A stretch of 64,000 nucleotides of DNA, taken from an uncultured SAR116 cluster alpha proteobacterium. Its GTDB lineage: Bacteria; Pseudomonadota; Alphaproteobacteria; Puniceispirillales; Marisalimonadaceae. Under the pieces are notes generated by a model. That model worked only from the letters and a program-made list of their open reading frames with translations. It had not been told where the DNA came from and did not search any database. The position numbers were made by a program, and so were the translations under genes. Below are positions 46,983-55,462 of this stretch, in pieces. Positions within the stretch are counted from its first letter, which is position 1. Each line of letters opens with the position of its first letter. The DNA lies in NCBI GenBank assembly GCA_902616005.1, contig CACMRG010000001.1, positions 124,001 through 188,000 of the forward strand, in the 5' to 3' direction.

Positions 46983-47795
46983 TCAATTATTCTTAGGAGG
47001 TGTGATGTCTGGAGCATCAATTGCTTTCATTCCCACAACATGATAACCGCAATCTACATGATGAGTTTCACCAGATACACCTGTTGACATGTCGGAAAGC
47101 AGGTATACAGCACTTCCACCAACATCGTCTAATGTAACATTTCTTTTCATTGGTGAATTATACTCATTCCATTTTAAAATATACCTAAAATCTCCAATTC
47201 CACTTGCTGCAAGAGTTTTAATTGGCCCTGCAGAAATACTGTTAACTCTAATTTGATCTTTACCTAAATCCGTAGCCAAGTATCTAACTGAAGCTTCAAG
47301 AGCAGATTTAGCTAAACCCATAACGTTATAATGTGGCATTACTTTTTCAGCACCATAATAACTTAAAGTTAATAATGATCCACCATCAGGCATCATCATA
47401 GCTGCTCTTCGAGCGATTGCAGTAAATGAATATACAGAAATATCCATAGTATTTAAAAAGTTTTCTCTAGATGTATCGATATATTCACCTTTGAGTTCAT
47501 CTTTATCTGAGAAAGCAATAGCATGAACTAAGAAATCAATTTTAGGCCATTTTTTTTTTAATTCATTAAAAGTATTGTCTATATTTTTATCATTTGAAAC
47601 ATCGCAGGGAAGAACTATATCAGAATTTACGCTATCTGCTAATGGAATAACTCTTTTTTTTAGTGCTTCACCTTGATAAGTAAATGCAAGCTCTCCACCT
47701 TGATCAGCAATAGTTTTAGCAATTCCCCAACCAATGGACTTGTCATTAGCAACTCCCATCACTAGGCCACGTTTATTTTTCATTAAATTATTCAT
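46983..47795 (-). CDS. fabI: Enoyl-ACP reductase (NADH), FabI type
   Basis: Last reductive step of each fatty acid elongation cycle. The glycine-rich start [11 protein letters not shown], the catalytic Y156-x6-K163 (YNVMGLAK) and the [13 protein letters not shown] region identify FabI, the triclosan-target type. It has 270 residues; an internal ATG at 47783 is an alternative start. It is transcribed with aroC downstream, and a 72-base gap separates it from the glycine-zipper gene upstream. Confidence 0.95.
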   Translation of the reverse strand: MNNLMKNKRGLVMGVANDKSIGWGIAKTIADQGGELAFTYQGEALKKRVIPLADSVNSDIVLPCDVSNDKNIDNTFNELKKKWPKIDFLVHAIAFSDKDELKGEYIDTSRENFLNTMDISVYSFTAIARRAAMMMPDGGSLLTLSYYGAEKVMPHYNVMGLAKSALEASVRYLATDLGKDQIRVNSISAGPIKTLAASGIGDFRYILKWNEYNSPMKRNVTLDDVGGSAVYLLSDMSTGVSGETHHVDCGYHVVGMKAIDAPDITPPKNN

Positions 47796-47867
47796 ATAGA
47801 TACACTTTGTATAGGTTTATTTACTATAATAGATTATTATTAATTTAAACAGATAAAATTATTTAAA

Positions 47868-48395
47868 TTAATCTATAGAATAACTAATTTTTTTTCTAAT
47901 GCCTATTGTGTCACCGGGATTATAAGACTTATTGCTAATGAATTCTAAAATTTCACCATCAACATCAATATTCAATTTGTAACCGGTTATTTGCTCGGAT
48001 GTTTCTGTATATGTAATATTTTGAATTCTACAGACTTCTTTTTCAACAAATTCATTATTGCTTGCTCTGGCTTCTTTATCATTTCTTACTATTTCTGAAC
48101 CAATCAAGGCGCCTATAGCAGTAGATCCCTGTTTTCCACCACCTTGACCAATTTTATTTCCAATCGCACCTCCAATTAAAGCTCCTATTAAATTATCAGC
48201 TCCAAAACCTTGTGAAGCTTTTTGTACAGGAACTCTTTTAATTTCGCACACTTTTTCTCTTTTGGGTATACTCTGAGTTACATATTTCTTTAAAACCTCA
48301 ACTGATTCTATATACCCATTTGTTTGAGTAGTTATAGTTTTCGAGAAGCTAACAGAAGATAGAAATATAAATAAAATACTAAATATAAATTTCAT
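47868..48395 (-). CDS. Glycine-zipper 2TM domain envelope protein
   Basis: Exported protein of 175 residues with a cleavable signal (hydrophobic residues 3-18, ending about FSK). Its centre is a glycine-zipper segment (IGALIGGAIGNKIGQ to STAIGALIG, about 80-110), as in the Rickettsia 17 kDa antigen group. The C-terminal part holds a VCRI cysteine and beta-strand-like sequence. Such proteins are envelope-associated, with no agreed biochemical role. There is no lipobox cysteine at the cleavage region. Confidence 0.82.
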   Translation of the reverse strand: MKFIFSILFIFLSSVSFSKTITTQTNGYIESVEVLKKYVTQSIPKREKVCEIKRVPVQKASQGFGADNLIGALIGGAIGNKIGQGGGKQGSTAIGALIGSEIVRNDKEARASNNEFVEKEVCRIQNITYTETSEQITGYKLNIDVDGEILEFISNKSYNPGDTIGIRKKISYSID

Positions 48396-48465
48396 TACTT
48401 TAATTCCTTATAATTTAAACTATATAATAATTACAAATATGGCAAAAATTTGAACTTAATAAGAT

Positions 48466-49059
48466 ATGGAATTAGATAAAAAAATAGATCCAATCGAACT
48501 ATTTCAAAAATGGTTCCAAGAGGCACAAGATAATGAAATCAGAGATCCTAATGCTATGCAAATAGCCACTGTCTCTAAAAATGGATTCCCATCTGTAAGA
48601 ACAGTTTTATTGAAAAATATTATCAACAGAAATTTTGTTTTTTATACAAATTATGAAAGCAGAAAATCTAAAGAAATCTTTGAAACAGGTAAAGTTGCAA
48701 TATGTTTTTATTGGAAATCTATAAATCGTCAAATAAGGGTCGTCGGTGAAATTGATAAGATGCCCGAAAAAGTGTCAGATCAATATTTTGAAAGTCGGTC
48801 ATTAGGTAGTAAAATAGGGGCTTGGGCTTCTATTCAATCGCAACCTTTAAAAAATAGAGATACTTTATTAAAAAGAGTTGAAGAATTCAAAAATAAATTT
48901 AATGAGAATGTGCCAAGACCAAAGCATTGGGGTGGATTCAAAATTGTACCAAATGAGTTTGAATTTTGGCAAGATAGAGATTTTAGGTTACATGATAGGT
49001 TTATTTTAAAACCATCAGACCACTCTACTCTTTGGGAATGCCAGAGATATTATCCTTAG
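48466..49059 (+). CDS. pdxH: Pyridoxamine 5'-phosphate oxidase
   Basis: FMN enzyme oxidising PNP or PMP to the cofactor PLP. Recognisable motifs are MQIATVSKNGFPSVRTVLLK, FYTNYESRKSKEI, the GAWASIQSQ substrate loop and the C-terminal EFWQDRDFRLHDR. The length is 197 residues. Its last 35 bases overlap the convergent MFS transporter gene, the longest tail-to-tail overlap in the window. The C-terminus WECQRYYP matches the family's usual end, so the overlap looks real. Confidence 0.95.
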   Translation: MELDKKIDPIELFQKWFQEAQDNEIRDPNAMQIATVSKNGFPSVRTVLLKNIINRNFVFYTNYESRKSKEIFETGKVAICFYWKSINRQIRVVGEIDKMPEKVSDQYFESRSLGSKIGAWASIQSQPLKNRDTLLKRVEEFKNKFNENVPRPKHWGGFKIVPNEFEFWQDRDFRLHDRFILKPSDHSTLWECQRYYP

Positions 49060-50281
49060 CACTTTTAAAATAAGTCATTATAAAATAATTAATTAATAAA
49101 ATTATTATTAATCCAAGAAAAACACCAAAGCTTACCTGGTAAGAAAATAACGAGTAGCCAGTCATTTTGCCTGGCTCAGTAAATTGCATTATTGCTCCTA
49201 TCGCATATTGAGCAATGAAGGCAACCATAAATGTTATTAAATTTACCGCTGTTGAGACTCTTCCTGCGTAATTTAATGGGAAATAGTCACTTAATCCTGA
49301 ATATGATAATGTTGCACAAAAAGAGATTAAGCTGAACAAAACCCAAGGCCATATTGCTTTTGGAAGTAACCCAAAAGTTATAACTGTAGTTGGGATAATT
49401 AATATAATTATCATTCCAACCATGACACTAATTGTTGAAATATTTTTTTGTCTTAAATTATCTGATATAATGCCCATAAGTATTATTCCAATTGTCATAG
49501 ATATTGTGAACAAAAAAAGGATTTCAGCTATTTCTGTTTGACTAAATTTACCAACATCAGCAAGCCACGGCCCTGCCCACAAGCCTTGAATTGCCATTGT
49601 TGTTCCCCCTACTAAACCTGCTAAAGGGCCAGCTCTCCAAAAATGATAGTTAGTGTAAATTATTTTAAGAACTTTTAATACAGGTTCTTCTTTTTCATAT
49701 GTGATTTTTTTTTCTGGCACAATTATAAAAATTAAAAAACCAACTATTAAAGTTGTTAAAGATAAAGCAAAATAAATAGTTCTCCAATCAGTTATTTGAA
49801 GTAGATATTCTAAAGGTGATGATGCTGAGATTGCTCCTAATCCTCCCACAGCTAAAAATAGTGCAACTAATAAACTCAGTCGTTCTTTTGGAAACCAAAT
49901 AGACATTGCTTTAAAAGCACCCATTAGAGCACCAGAAACACCCAAGCCTATTAAGCCTCTTCCTACCGTCAAAGAAAATACAGAATCACCTAATGCAAAT
50001 AATGATGCACCCAATGATGCTATAACAAACAAAACGGTTTGTACTTTTCTTGCTCCAAATTTATCAAGTAGAATTCCTAATGGTAATTGAAATAAAGCAA
50101 ATGTTAAAAAATAAACTGAAGTAATTAGGCCAAGTTGTTCCGCATTGATACCTAAGTCTTGGTTAAGATAAGGAGCTAAAATTGCATTAGTAGATCTGTA
50201 AACATATGACAAAAAGTAACCAGCTGAAAATGGCAAAAAGACAAATAACATTTTTTGAGTTAGAGTGCTTGGATTTTTCAT
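49025..50281 (-). CDS. MFS transporter
   Basis: Major facilitator superfamily protein of 418 residues with twelve predicted membrane helices. The loop 2-3 motif GILLDKFGARK is a clear MFS signature. The opening YFLSYVYRSTNAILAPYL resembles anion or nitrate/organic-acid-type MFS members, but the substrate cannot be assigned. It diverges from the M20 hydrolase gene across 70 bases, and a substrate link between the two is possible but unproven. Confidence 0.88.
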   Translation of the reverse strand: MKNPSTLTQKMLFVFLPFSAGYFLSYVYRSTNAILAPYLNQDLGINAEQLGLITSVYFLTFALFQLPLGILLDKFGARKVQTVLFVIASLGASLFALGDSVFSLTVGRGLIGLGVSGALMGAFKAMSIWFPKERLSLLVALFLAVGGLGAISASSPLEYLLQITDWRTIYFALSLTTLIVGFLIFIIVPEKKITYEKEEPVLKVLKIIYTNYHFWRAGPLAGLVGGTTMAIQGLWAGPWLADVGKFSQTEIAEILFLFTISMTIGIILMGIISDNLRQKNISTISVMVGMIIILIIPTTVITFGLLPKAIWPWVLFSLISFCATLSYSGLSDYFPLNYAGRVSTAVNLITFMVAFIAQYAIGAIMQFTEPGKMTGYSLFSYQVSFGVFLGLIIILLINYFIMTYFKSAKDNISGIPKE

Positions 50282-50351
50282 TTAAATATATATCTACAGA
50301 AACATTTGTTTTTTAGCTTTTAATCATTATACTTAAACATATTATTAAACA

Positions 50352-51539
50352 ATGAATATTTCAGAAAACATTAAAAAGATTCATGAAGAGGTTACCACTT
50401 GGAGACATGAACTTCACGCTAATCCAGAACTTTGTTATGAAGAAAATTGGACTGCAGAATTTGTCACTAAAAAGCTAAAATCATTTGGTATAGAAGTTCA
50501 TAATAAGATTGGAAAAACAGGCGTTATAGGTGTTTTAAAAGGTTCTAACTCTCAAAAACATAAAAGTAATCGTTCAATAGGTTTAAGAGCTGATATGGAT
50601 GCACTGCCTATTGAAGAAGAGAATGATTTTGACTATAAGTCAAAATTTTTAGGAAAAATGCATGCTTGTGGTCATGACGGACATGTTGCTATGCTTCTTG
50701 GTGCAGCCAAAATTCTTTCGAAAGAAAAAAAATTTAGTGGTACAGTATATTTTATTTTTCAACCAGCTGAAGAAGGTGGCGGTGGTGGTTTGAAAATGAT
50801 TAATGAGGGTCTTTTTGATAATTTTCCAATGGAAAGTGTTTGGGGATTACATAACTGGCCAGGTTTAGATGTTGGAGAAATAGCTGTTCACAAAGGTCCC
50901 GTGATGGCATCATTTGATCAATTCAGAGTATTAATTCATGGTGTTGGAGGCCATGCTGCCTCTCCACATCATACATCTGATCCAATAATTGCTACTTCTG
51001 GCGTGATACAATCTTTGCAGCAGATAGTTTCTAGAAAACAAAACCCTCTTGATCCAGTTGTTGTTTCCGTTACTAAAATAGAATCTGGTACAGCTTTTAA
51101 TATTATTCCACGAGATGCTAACTTTATTGGAACGATAAGAACATTGAATCCTAAAACAAGATCCTTAGTTAAAGAACAATTTATTGATATTTGCAATTCG
51201 ACTGCAAATGCTTACGGTTGTACTGCAAAGGTTGAAATTAATGAGGGTTATCCTGTTACTATTAATACTTCGATGGAAAGTGACATCGCTATTGAGGTTG
51301 CAAAAAAATTAGTTAAAACGAAAGCTGTTAAAGATAATCTTGCACCATCTATGGGTGCTGAAGATTTTGCTTATATGCTTGAAAAAAAACCAGGAGCTTA
51401 TATATGGTTAGGTGCAGGCGAAGGGAAAAGTGGTTGTATGTTACATAATTCAAAATATGATTTTAACGATGAAATTATTCCGTTAGGCATCTCTTACTGG
51501 TATAATCTTGTTGAAAATCAGTTGTCGGTAGAAAGTTGA
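50352..51539 (+). CDS. M20 family amidohydrolase (hippurate/aminoacyl amide hydrolase type)
   Basis: Metal-dependent peptidase-like hydrolase of 395 residues. The metal-site motif HACGHDGH is at residues 104-111, with the EEGGGG stretch and the late MGAEDFAY motif also present. The lid/dimerisation domain contains GVGGHAASPH. Members cleave N-acyl or N-amide amino acids such as hippurate and indole-acetyl conjugates. No signal peptide is visible, so it should be cytoplasmic. The small membrane protein gene follows by 10 bases. Confidence 0.9.
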   Translation: MNISENIKKIHEEVTTWRHELHANPELCYEENWTAEFVTKKLKSFGIEVHNKIGKTGVIGVLKGSNSQKHKSNRSIGLRADMDALPIEEENDFDYKSKFLGKMHACGHDGHVAMLLGAAKILSKEKKFSGTVYFIFQPAEEGGGGGLKMINEGLFDNFPMESVWGLHNWPGLDVGEIAVHKGPVMASFDQFRVLIHGVGGHAASPHHTSDPIIATSGVIQSLQQIVSRKQNPLDPVVVSVTKIESGTAFNIIPRDANFIGTIRTLNPKTRSLVKEQFIDICNSTANAYGCTAKVEINEGYPVTINTSMESDIAIEVAKKLVKTKAVKDNLAPSMGAEDFAYMLEKKPGAYIWLGAGEGKSGCMLHNSKYDFNDEIIPLGISYWYNLVENQLSVES

Positions 51540-51549
51540 TTTTATACTT

Positions 51550-51816
51550 ATGTTCTCTATCAAAAATAAGATAATCATATCTCTTTTTTTAGCAGTATTA
51601 TTTCTTGTGTTATATTTTTCTGTTAAACTATGGTTTAATTGGGATTTTATAAGTATTAGTAATCACGGATTTTTTGCTATTGTAATTTGCATTGTTATGT
51701 CTTTCATTATTGGTTCAGGTCTAATGGCCTTGGCATTTTTTTCATCAAAACATGGTTATGATGAAAAAGTTGACCATGATCTAGAGTCATTAATAGATAA
51801 ATATAAAAAATCTTAA
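51550..51816 (+). CDS. Small two-helix membrane protein of unknown function
   Basis: Protein of 88 residues that I cannot place in a family. Two hydrophobic helices are clear (about 8-27 and 40-64), followed by a charged cytoplasm-like tail of about 24 residues (HGYDEKVDHDLESLIDKYKK). It lies 10 bases after the M20 hydrolase gene and ends 57 bases before the LexA box of umuD. It therefore probably belongs to the hydrolase transcript rather than the SOS operon. Confidence 0.72.
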   Translation: MFSIKNKIIISLFLAVLFLVLYFSVKLWFNWDFISISNHGFFAIVICIVMSFIIGSGLMALAFFSSKHGYDEKVDHDLESLIDKYKKS

Positions 51817-51873
51817 TATTTTTTTAATTACTGTTGAAAAAACTTTTCAATTACTTTTTTTTATGTATAAATA

Positions 51874-51888
51874 GAACAAAACATGAAC
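51874..51888 (+). promoter_or_regulatory. LexA (SOS) box upstream of umuD
   Basis: GAAC, seven bases (AAAACAT), then GAAC: an exact match to the direct-repeat LexA operator GAACN7GAAC described for Alphaproteobacteria. It lies 13 bases before the umuD ATG. It sits just downstream of a possible -10 element (TATAAA, 51866-51871), so bound LexA would block transcription initiation. A ribosome binding site (AGAGG, 51891-51895) follows it. Position, exact match and the identity of the downstream genes all support the call. Confidence 0.85.
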
Positions 51889-51901
51889 AAAGAGGAATTA
51901 A

Positions 51902-52411
51902 ATGATTGAAAGTATAGAAAAAACAAAAGAGATATTAATTTTAAATGGACATTATTCACCTCAAGATAGTGTTAAAATATTTGATTTACCTAATTTTTTG
52001 AAAGATGAAGTAGTTCATTCAGATTCAGAATTACCCTTGTATAGTTGTAAAATATCTGCTGGGTTTCCTTCACCTGCAGATGATCATCTAGAAAGAAGTT
52101 TAGATTTAAATAGCCATTTAGTTAAACATCCAGCTGCAACTTTTTTTGTTCGTGTTACTGGAGATTCTATGATCGGTGCTGGAATTAATGATAATGATAT
52201 ATTGATAGTAGATAGAAGTTTAAAACCTTCACACGGCAAAATAGTTATTGCTGTAGTTGATGGTAACATGACTGTTAAAAGGCTATATAAGGAATCTGGA
52301 AAATTAATTTTAATGCCAGAGAATACTTTATATAAACCAATTGAGATAAAAGAAGATATGAACATTGAAATTTGGGGAGTAGTTGTTACAGCTATTCATT
52401 CTGTTTACTAA
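51902..52411 (+). CDS. umuD: UmuD-like S24 peptidase, DNA polymerase V accessory subunit
   Basis: Self-cleaving LexA-like protein that, once processed in the presence of RecA filaments, partners UmuC. The cleavage site is A53-G54 (SAGFPSPADD), the nucleophile is S89 (GDSM) and the general base is K126 (TVKRL). The spacing between these equals or nearly equals that of E. coli UmuD. The N-terminal arm is about 29 residues longer than in E. coli, giving 169 residues. The ATG has a good ribosome binding site and a LexA box immediately upstream. umuC follows. Confidence 0.93.
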   Translation: MIESIEKTKEILILNGHYSPQDSVKIFDLPNFLKDEVVHSDSELPLYSCKISAGFPSPADDHLERSLDLNSHLVKHPAATFFVRVTGDSMIGAGINDNDILIVDRSLKPSHGKIVIAVVDGNMTVKRLYKESGKLILMPENTLYKPIEIKEDMNIEIWGVVVTAIHSVY

Positions 52412-52427
52412 AAAAAGGTAAACAAAA

Positions 52428-53756
52428 TTGTATGCATTAGTTGATTGTAATAATTTCTATGTATCCTGTGAAAGGGTTTTTAATCCATTTATTAATAATA
52501 AACCTGTTGTTGTTTTATCAAATAATGATGGATGTATCATAGCTAGATCAAATGAAGCTAAAGCTTTGGGTATTCCTATGGGTGCGCCACTGCATTTATG
52601 GAAAGATTTAATCAAAAAAAATAGGGTAATAGTTTATTCATCTAATTACACTTTGTATGGAGACATGTCTTCTAGAGTAATGAACTCTTTTTATCACTTC
52701 ACACCAGACGTTGAGGTCTACTCTATAGATGAAGCTTTTTTAGGTTTAGATGGATTTAATAAAAGTAATATTTATAAAAAAATGATTTTTATGAAAAAAA
52801 AAATATATCAATGGACAGGTATACCCGTTTCTGTGGGAATAGGGCCAACTAAAACGTTAGCAAAATTAGCTAACAGAATAGCAAAAAAATATGTAAATGA
52901 AGGAGTTTATAACCTTCAAGATTCAAACCAAATTACTCAAGTATTAAATGATTTAGAACTTGAAACAATCTGGGGAATATCAAAAGGTTGGGCAAATAGA
53001 TTGAAAAAAATTGGTATAAATAATGCTTTGCAATTACAGAGAGCTAATCCCAATCACATAAAACAACATATTTCTGTTGTTGGGAAAAGAATAGTGTATG
53101 AATTAAGAGGTATTTCAGCTTTAGATTTAGAACAAGTTCATTCTAAAAAATCTATCACGGTTTCGCGTTCATTTGGAGAAATGGTAACTGATTTACAAAG
53201 TTTAAAAGAAGCATTATCAAATCATATTTTTAGAGCAGCTGAAAAACTTCGATTACAAAAAGGTTTGTGTAGTTCTTTATGTGTTTTTATTAATACAAAC
53301 AAGTTTAAAAAAAGTGAATCACAATATAGTAACTCTGGAATAATAAACTTTGATGAGCCCATAAATAATACACCTGATTTGATCCAAGGTGGATTTAGAA
53401 TATTAGAAAAAATTTATCGGTTGGGATTTAGCTATAAAAAAATTGGGGTTACGCTACTTGACTTAAACATTAAAAGTGTAGAAATCAATTTAAATGAAAC
53501 TAGCTCTTTTTATAAATCAGAAGATTATACTATTCAGGGTAATTTATTTAATAAAAATAAAAAAGATGATACATTATCAAATAAACGAATGATAATGCTA
53601 GATTATATTAATAATAAAATGGGTTCAAAAACTCTATTTTATGGATCTCAAGGATTATTAAAATCAAAAAAGTACAAAAGTAAATGGAATATGAAATCTC
53701 ATTTTAAATCCAAGTCATATACGACTGATTGGAATCAACTTTTAATTGTGAAATAA
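52428..53756 (+). CDS. umuC: DNA polymerase V catalytic subunit UmuC (Y-family)
   Basis: Error-prone translesion polymerase. Catalytic acids are D6 (LVDCNNF) and D101/E102 (SIDEAF). The finger and thumb regions follow the UmuC pattern, and a C-terminal clamp-binding pentapeptide QGNLF lies at 370-374. The C-terminal end (TTDWNQLLIVK) is typical. It has 442 residues. The start is a TTG at 52428; the nearby ATG at 52432 is out of frame and meets a stop. It lies 16 bases after umuD and should share its LexA control. Confidence 0.94.
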   Translation: MYALVDCNNFYVSCERVFNPFINNKPVVVLSNNDGCIIARSNEAKALGIPMGAPLHLWKDLIKKNRVIVYSSNYTLYGDMSSRVMNSFYHFTPDVEVYSIDEAFLGLDGFNKSNIYKKMIFMKKKIYQWTGIPVSVGIGPTKTLAKLANRIAKKYVNEGVYNLQDSNQITQVLNDLELETIWGISKGWANRLKKIGINNALQLQRANPNHIKQHISVVGKRIVYELRGISALDLEQVHSKKSITVSRSFGEMVTDLQSLKEALSNHIFRAAEKLRLQKGLCSSLCVFINTNKFKKSESQYSNSGIINFDEPINNTPDLIQGGFRILEKIYRLGFSYKKIGVTLLDLNIKSVEINLNETSSFYKSEDYTIQGNLFNKNKKDDTLSNKRMIMLDYINNKMGSKTLFYGSQGLLKSKKYKSKWNMKSHFKSKSYTTDWNQLLIVK

Positions 53757-53760
53757 AATA

Positions 53761-54963
53761 TTAATTTAAGTTCTTTTGAGGTAAAGGAATACAACTTAGT
53801 CCAGATGACCATAGGTCAGCACAAACAGACCTTGCTTGATTTTCAGCTAATTCAACAAACCTAACTCTCCAAAGAGACTTTTTAACTTTAGGGTTTTCTA
53901 AAGGTTTGGAAATCCTTTGTAAGGAAGCAGGTAGATTACCAAGTTGTTCAGGTGCTGCATTACGAGCTTTTTTTGCAGCGATATGTGCATTAAGTCTATT
54001 TTTAAAAGCTCCTATTTGTATAAACCAATCTTCTGATTCATTAACAGTATAAACAGAGAAATTTTTTGGTTTTTTTACAACAGGATATGAAATAAAATCA
54101 GGTCTTTTGGAAGGTATCTCAGAGAGTTTAGCAGTTCGTACAATAGGAGTTTTTATGAATTTATTTAATAATTTAACCATATGTTTATCTCTAGTTCTTG
54201 CAGTTTTTCCACCAAAAACAACTCCAATTATTCTTTGACCATTTCTTTCAACAGAAGCAACTAAATTAAATCCTGATGCATTGGTATAGCCAGTTTTAAT
54301 ACCATCTGCACCAAAGTAAGAACCAAGTAAATTATTATGATTACGATACTCAATACCATTAAAAACGAATGATTTTTTATTAAAAAAATAAAAAAACTCA
54401 GGAAAGTTTTTTCTAATAGCTACTGCTAGTTTTGCCATATCTCTTGCTGTAGAAAGTTGTCCTTTGTTCGGAAGTCCTGATGCATTTTTAAAAATAGTAC
54501 GAGTAAGACCAATACTTTTAGCTTTTCTAGTCATTTTATAAGCAAATCTTCTTTCAGTTTTTTCAAAATTTTCAGCAACAACAGTTGCAACATCATTTGC
54601 TGATTTGGTAACAAGAGCGAGAATTGCTTGTTTAACTGTAATCTTTTGGCCTGGGTATAGCCCTAATTTAGATGCCGGTTGCCTTGAAGCTCGTTTAGAT
54701 ACTTTAAGTTTAGTTGTCATTTTAATTTTTTTGTTTTTTAATTTGTCAAAAATCATATAAATCGTCATTATTTTTGTAAGTGAGGCAGGGTAGTTCCTTG
54801 TATCAGCATTAATTGAATGATAAACTTTACCTGATTTTTCATTCATAATAATTGACGCGTACTTTCCATGAGAAGGTTTATTAAAATAAAATGAACTTGT
54901 AAAAAAAACAAACAAAATCAAAATTTTTATGTACGATGCTTTAAATGGGATAATAATATTCAT
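53761..54963 (-). CDS. dacA: D-alanyl-D-alanine carboxypeptidase with C-terminal SPOR domain
   Basis: Peptidase S11 (low-molecular-weight PBP) that trims the terminal D-Ala of peptidoglycan stem peptides. The active-site motifs are S61-L-T-K64, S120-A-N122 and K222-T-G224. An N-terminal signal or anchor spans about residues 12-27. A C-terminal SPOR domain (about 311-393, WFIQIGAFKNRLNA) should direct it to denuded septal glycan. The total is 400 residues. It diverges from clpS across a 148-base AT-rich gap. The symbol is approximate, since dacA and dacF paralogues are not distinguished. Confidence 0.9.
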   Translation of the reverse strand: MNIIIPFKASYIKILILFVFFTSSFYFNKPSHGKYASIIMNEKSGKVYHSINADTRNYPASLTKIMTIYMIFDKLKNKKIKMTTKLKVSKRASRQPASKLGLYPGQKITVKQAILALVTKSANDVATVVAENFEKTERRFAYKMTRKAKSIGLTRTIFKNASGLPNKGQLSTARDMAKLAVAIRKNFPEFFYFFNKKSFVFNGIEYRNHNNLLGSYFGADGIKTGYTNASGFNLVASVERNGQRIIGVVFGGKTARTRDKHMVKLLNKFIKTPIVRTAKLSEIPSKRPDFISYPVVKKPKNFSVYTVNESEDWFIQIGAFKNRLNAHIAAKKARNAAPEQLGNLPASLQRISKPLENPKVKKSLWRVRFVELAENQARSVCADLWSSGLSCIPLPQKNLN

Positions 54964-55111
54964 TTAAAATTTAGAGTATAAAAAATTATAATACATTATA
55001 TTGATATATATATATATTTATATACAATATTTAGATGTTTAAAAAGACTTAATTTATAAAATATTTTTCAAAAGTATTGATACCAAAGTCTTTAATTATT
55101 AGATTAAGTAT

Positions 55112-55459
55112 ATGGGAAAAAAATATTTCAAAACTCGATCTGAATCAGATAATGATAATAACCAAAATGATGGTAATGTATTAACAAAGGTAAAACCTAA
55201 AACTAAAAAACCATCTTTGTACAAGGTTCTGATGTTAAATGATGATTATACACCAATGGAATTCGTAATTGAAGTATTAGAAAAATTTTTTGGAAAAAGA
55301 CAAGATGAGGCTACACAAATCATGCTACATGTTCATCAAAAAGGTATTGGTGTTTGTGGTATTTACACATATGAAATTGCAGAAACCAAAGCAGTACAAG
55401 TTACAAATTATGCCCGCAAATATGAACATCCACTTCAAATGCAATTAGAAAAGGAATAA
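55112..55459 (+). CDS. clpS: ATP-dependent Clp protease adaptor ClpS
   Basis: Delivers N-degron substrates to ClpAP. The core [17 protein letters not shown] contains the NDD-TPMEFV specificity pocket, and the [19 protein letters not shown] region is conserved. The N-terminal tail of about 30 residues is polar, as expected for the flexible part that enters the ClpA pore. It has 115 residues. clpA follows after 3 bases. Confidence 0.96.
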   Translation: MGKKYFKTRSESDNDNNQNDGNVLTKVKPKTKKPSLYKVLMLNDDYTPMEFVIEVLEKFFGKRQDEATQIMLHVHQKGIGVCGIYTYEIAETKAVQVTNYARKYEHPLQMQLEKE

Positions 55460-55462
55460 ATA

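Noticed and set aside
55000-55025. Alternating TA repeat between dacA and clpS
   Set aside because: A short run of TA dinucleotides in a 148-base AT-rich gap is expected by composition and shows no further structure.
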